Part shown: positions 62,004-64,000 of the stretch, piece after piece
Layout: each line of letters begins with the position of its first letter
How positions within the stretch are numbered: position 1 is the first letter of the stretch
Source of the DNA: RHLJ01 sp040222455
GTDB lineage: Bacteria > Bacteroidota > Rhodothermia > Balneolales > Balneolaceae
NCBI GenBank assembly: GCA_040222455.1
Contig: JAVKDD010000011.1
Span: 248,001 to 312,000 of the forward strand
Direction: 5' to 3'
DNA: 64,000 nucleotides
The notes under the pieces: generated by a model
What the model was told of the DNA's origin: nothing
Database searches by the model: none
Seen by the model: the letters and a program-made list of their open reading frames with translations, nothing else
Made by a program: the position numbers and the translations under genes

Positions 62004-62385
62004 GAATCAGATTTTAAATATAACACTCACAATTGTAAGTGCATTACTGGTATTTCACGTTGGGATATTCTTCAAAATTATTCCATATGAAATCGTCTGG
62101 GGTGGTCGGCTTCAAAATAATAATGAGATGTATTTATTTGAAAGTATATCCATTTTACTAAATGTTATTTTAGGTTTGCTATTAATGGTAAAAGGAAAAA
62201 AAATACCAGTTACAATATCCCATAAATTTATAAATGCTGGTTTGTGGTTGTTTGTTGGGTTATTCGCTTTAAACACTGTGGGGAATTTATTAGCTGAAAC
62301 AACATTCGAAAAGTTTTTTTCCATAATAACGATTCTGCTTTGCTATAATCTGTGGATGATTATAAAAGATAAATCACCTGAATAG
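61996..62385 (+). CDS. Four-segment membrane protein, unknown
   Basis: The 129-residue product has about four hydrophobic segments (near 6-24, 48-64, 74-94, 104-120), and no family is recognised. Its start overlaps the previous gene by 8 bases, so it belongs to the same transcript and is the last gene of the tight cluster. Confidence 0.75.
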   Translation: MNKNQILNITLTIVSALLVFHVGIFFKIIPYEIVWGGRLQNNNEMYLFESISILLNVILGLLLMVKGKKIPVTISHKFINAGLWLFVGLFALNTVGNLLAETTFEKFFSIITILLCYNLWMIIKDKSPE

Positions 62386-62420
62386 TGCTAATTTCGCATA
62401 TGGTAATAAATTGGGTATAA

Positions 62421-62435
62421 ATACGATCGTATAAT
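62421..62435. promoter_or_regulatory. Palindrome over a likely -10 box
   Basis: ATACGATCGTAT (62421-62432) is a perfect 12-bp palindrome that overlaps TATAAT (62430-62435) about 40 bases before the next gene start. It may be a regulator site of the following gene. Confidence 0.4.
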
Positions 62436-62477
62436 TCTAAATACTTACTTCATAATGTGGAGGAGAAATAGCGAACT

Positions 62478-63146
62478 ATGAAAACAAAGTTATTAACCTT
62501 ATTTATAGTACTAACGGGTATTGCCAGCAGCATTTTTTGGATCGAGGCAGAAAAAGAAATTGAAATTTTATGTTCGTTGATACAGCCCAATCAATCTATG
62601 GATGAAGTAACCGCTTTATTGAGAACAGGTGAACATTTGGAGTATCATTTTGAAGGCGAACAACTTCAGTTTAATTCACTAAAAAACCTACAATCCATTA
62701 ATTGCTTTGTTCAGTTTGATAACTTAGAAAATGTAGAAACAATTCACTTTTCCAAACGGCTCAATATCAAGATAATGGCCATACTTTTAGGAAGTGTAAC
62801 TACCTTCTTATTAATGATATTTCAGATTGCTTTGGCAAGTGGAAAACCACTAGGAGAATATGCCTGGGGTGGCTTTAATAAAAAGCTTCCGAATTCATTA
62901 AGAAAAGCATCCGCTGTTTCTGCAGTTGTTTTACTCATCGCGATTTTTTCATTACTCAGTTTAGAATTTATACATTTGATTCCAGAAGCCATAAATGCAT
63001 ATATCGTAGCCGTATTCGCTTTACTGTTTTTGATAAGCATTCTTGGAAATCTCGTTTCAGTAAGCAAAAAAGAAAAGAAGGTGATGATACCGGCATCAAT
63101 AATGTTATTTCTATGTTACTTTATAGGGGCATACGCCAGTTTTTGA
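62478..63146 (+). CDS. Membrane protein of unknown function
   Basis: The 222-residue product has a short hydrophobic start and four or five hydrophobic segments from about residue 97 onward, with loops rich in Gly (GKPLGEYAWGGFNKKLP). The N-terminal 80 residues are probably on the outer side. The family was not recognised. A good AGGAG ribosome site lies about 12 bases before the start, and a -10-like TATAAT with a palindrome precedes it, so it has its own promoter. Confidence 0.8.
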   Translation: MKTKLLTLFIVLTGIASSIFWIEAEKEIEILCSLIQPNQSMDEVTALLRTGEHLEYHFEGEQLQFNSLKNLQSINCFVQFDNLENVETIHFSKRLNIKIMAILLGSVTTFLLMIFQIALASGKPLGEYAWGGFNKKLPNSLRKASAVSAVVLLIAIFSLLSLEFIHLIPEAINAYIVAVFALLFLISILGNLVSVSKKEKKVMIPASIMLFLCYFIGAYASF

Positions 63147-63217
63147 TGGATTTTTAAAGTCAGCTACTTATATTTTAAAAAAAAAGTAGGGGATAATTCC
63201 CTTGTTAAGTAATGAGA

Positions 63218-64000
63218 TCAACGAATAGTATAAATACTAGTTTTACTTGATTTACCTTTGAGTACAATTTCGCCTAAATGTGTTTTCTTTTGATTTTCAT
63301 CTAACTTTAATCCAAGCGTCAGAACATCCGAAAAAACAAGATCAGTTTCATAGGTTTTGCACAGTGCTTGAAGTCGCGCCGAGATATTTAAGACATCTCC
63401 CGTGAATACAATTTCTTTTTTTAATGCACCTAGTTCTCCTGTGGTTACTTCACCTGCATGTGCCCCCGCTCTGAAATCAGGAGAAATCCCATACATTTCT
63501 TTAAAATAAGGATTGAGTTGTTCGAGTGTTGCTTTTAATGCAAAATAACAAGCGTACCAATGGTGATTGTGCTTACTTTTCCCCAATTTCCAAGTCAACA
63601 CAATTTCATCCCCGATATATTGATACACCTCTCCTTGATGTTGGATAATAGCATCGGATAGTGAATCATAATATGCCTGAAGAAACTCGAAGTACTTATA
63701 ATGGCCTAGTTTTTCGGCGATAGTTGTTGAGTTTTTCATATCTAGGAACATGAAAATACGGTGCTCATGTTTGGGTCTGTGATATTTTCCCGTAAAGAAA
63801 TTCCGAAGCACATTGTAACCTAAATGTTCGCTGATGGTGGCGTATATTAAACTAAGAAATAACTCTACCGACAACTGTAAAGCCGTATTGAAGAATACGA
63901 CACTACTTAAGAACCGTACTAATTTAGTAAGCACATCAGGATGGAAAGGTGAACGTCCGGATTCAATAGCGCCAGCTATTGGGTAGGTAATTAAAATGAT
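63218..64000 (-). CDS. Class III adenylate/guanylate cyclase, 5' end outside window
   Basis: The frame is open to the right edge, so the GTG at 63934 is internal and the true start lies outside. The cyclase catalytic domain has the first metal Asp in FMFLDMKNSTTIAEKLG, the second in YIGDEIV, and AGAHAGEVTTGELGALKKEIVFTGDVLN at the substrate side. A membrane part with several hydrophobic segments precedes it (seen from FLSSVVFFNTALQLSVELF upward). It makes cAMP or cGMP; the substrate base cannot be settled here. Confidence 0.9.
   Translation of the reverse strand: MILITYPIAGAIESGRSPFHPDVLTKLVRFLSSVVFFNTALQLSVELFLSLIYATISEHLGYNVLRNFFTGKYHRPKHEHRIFMFLDMKNSTTIAEKLGHYKYFEFLQAYYDSLSDAIIQHQGEVYQYIGDEIVLTWKLGKSKHNHHWYACYFALKATLEQLNPYFKEMYGISPDFRAGAHAGEVTTGELGALKKEIVFTGDVLNISARLQALCKTYETDLVFSDVLTLGLKLDENQKKTHLGEIVLKGKSSKTSIYTIR

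Noticed and set aside
1..64000. CRISPR arrays, insertion sequences with intact transposases, rRNA genes, toxin-antitoxin pairs
   Set aside because: I looked for regular spaced repeats, transposase motifs, rRNA signatures and paired toxin genes and found none that stand up. The P-loop kinase at 50807-51337 has no antitoxin-like partner.

Overview
The window looks like a chromosomal segment from an AT-rich member of the Balneolota/Rhodothermota side of the Bacteroidota (FCB) group. The evidence is a type IX secretion sorting domain with the QNYPNPFNPST motif, many lipoproteins and SusC/TonB-style outer-membrane proteins, a Bacteroidota-style ccmC-D-E-F cluster, and frequent starts without a strong ribosome binding site. 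Assignment below phylum level is inference.

Layout. (1) 1-25.6 kb is a conserved housekeeping backbone. It holds a tricorn-type protease (5' end outside the window), a secreted lamin-tail protein, a C-terminal processing protease, hslVU, an RNase G/E gene behind a long untranslated region, a murA/biotin-carrier/small-gene operon, an ArsC-like gene, DUF3108-dut, two transport or peptidase genes, the cytochrome c maturation cluster, a GAF-PAS-PAS sensor and truA. (2) A tRNA-Asn gene at 25.8 kb, preceded by a broken copy of itself, opens an accessory region. From 26.3 to 29.6 kb, unrelated small genes on one strand are separated by integron attC-like imperfect palindromes, which suggests a cassette array with no integrase in view. 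From 29.7 to 36.8 kb come outer-membrane, hydrolase and regulator genes mixed with several gene fragments, including a helix-turn-helix gene interrupted by a 20-bp palindrome that also lies inside the broken tRNA. (3) 37-57.8 kb has an MFS transporter, a FIST sensor, two paralogous TolB-TPR-AraC regulators (39.8 and 52.6 kb), hydrolases, an amidohydrolase, two DUF4386 membrane proteins around an oxidoreductase and an epoxide hydrolase, an esterase and a TonB-dependent receptor. A junction at 41.75 kb joins a duplicated piece of the 54.3-54.6 kb region to the 3' end of a lost tRNA. (4) 58.1-62.4 kb is a tight six-gene cluster (epimerase, two outer-membrane-type proteins, an S41 lipoprotein, two membrane proteins). 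A membrane protein and a class III adenylate cyclase, cut by the right edge, follow.

How the genes work together. The backbone supplies protein quality control (tricorn, Ctp, HslUV, DPP-IV-like peptidase), RNA turnover, peptidoglycan precursor synthesis and cytochrome c haem handling. The accessory part is rich in envelope proteins, alpha/beta hydrolases and one-component regulators, and it carries clear rearrangement scars. The most interesting items are the attC-like array, the palindrome found at two broken genes, the tRNA-end/duplication junction at 41.75 kb, the Cys-type CcmE beside a variant CcmC, and the TolB-TPR-AraC regulator family.
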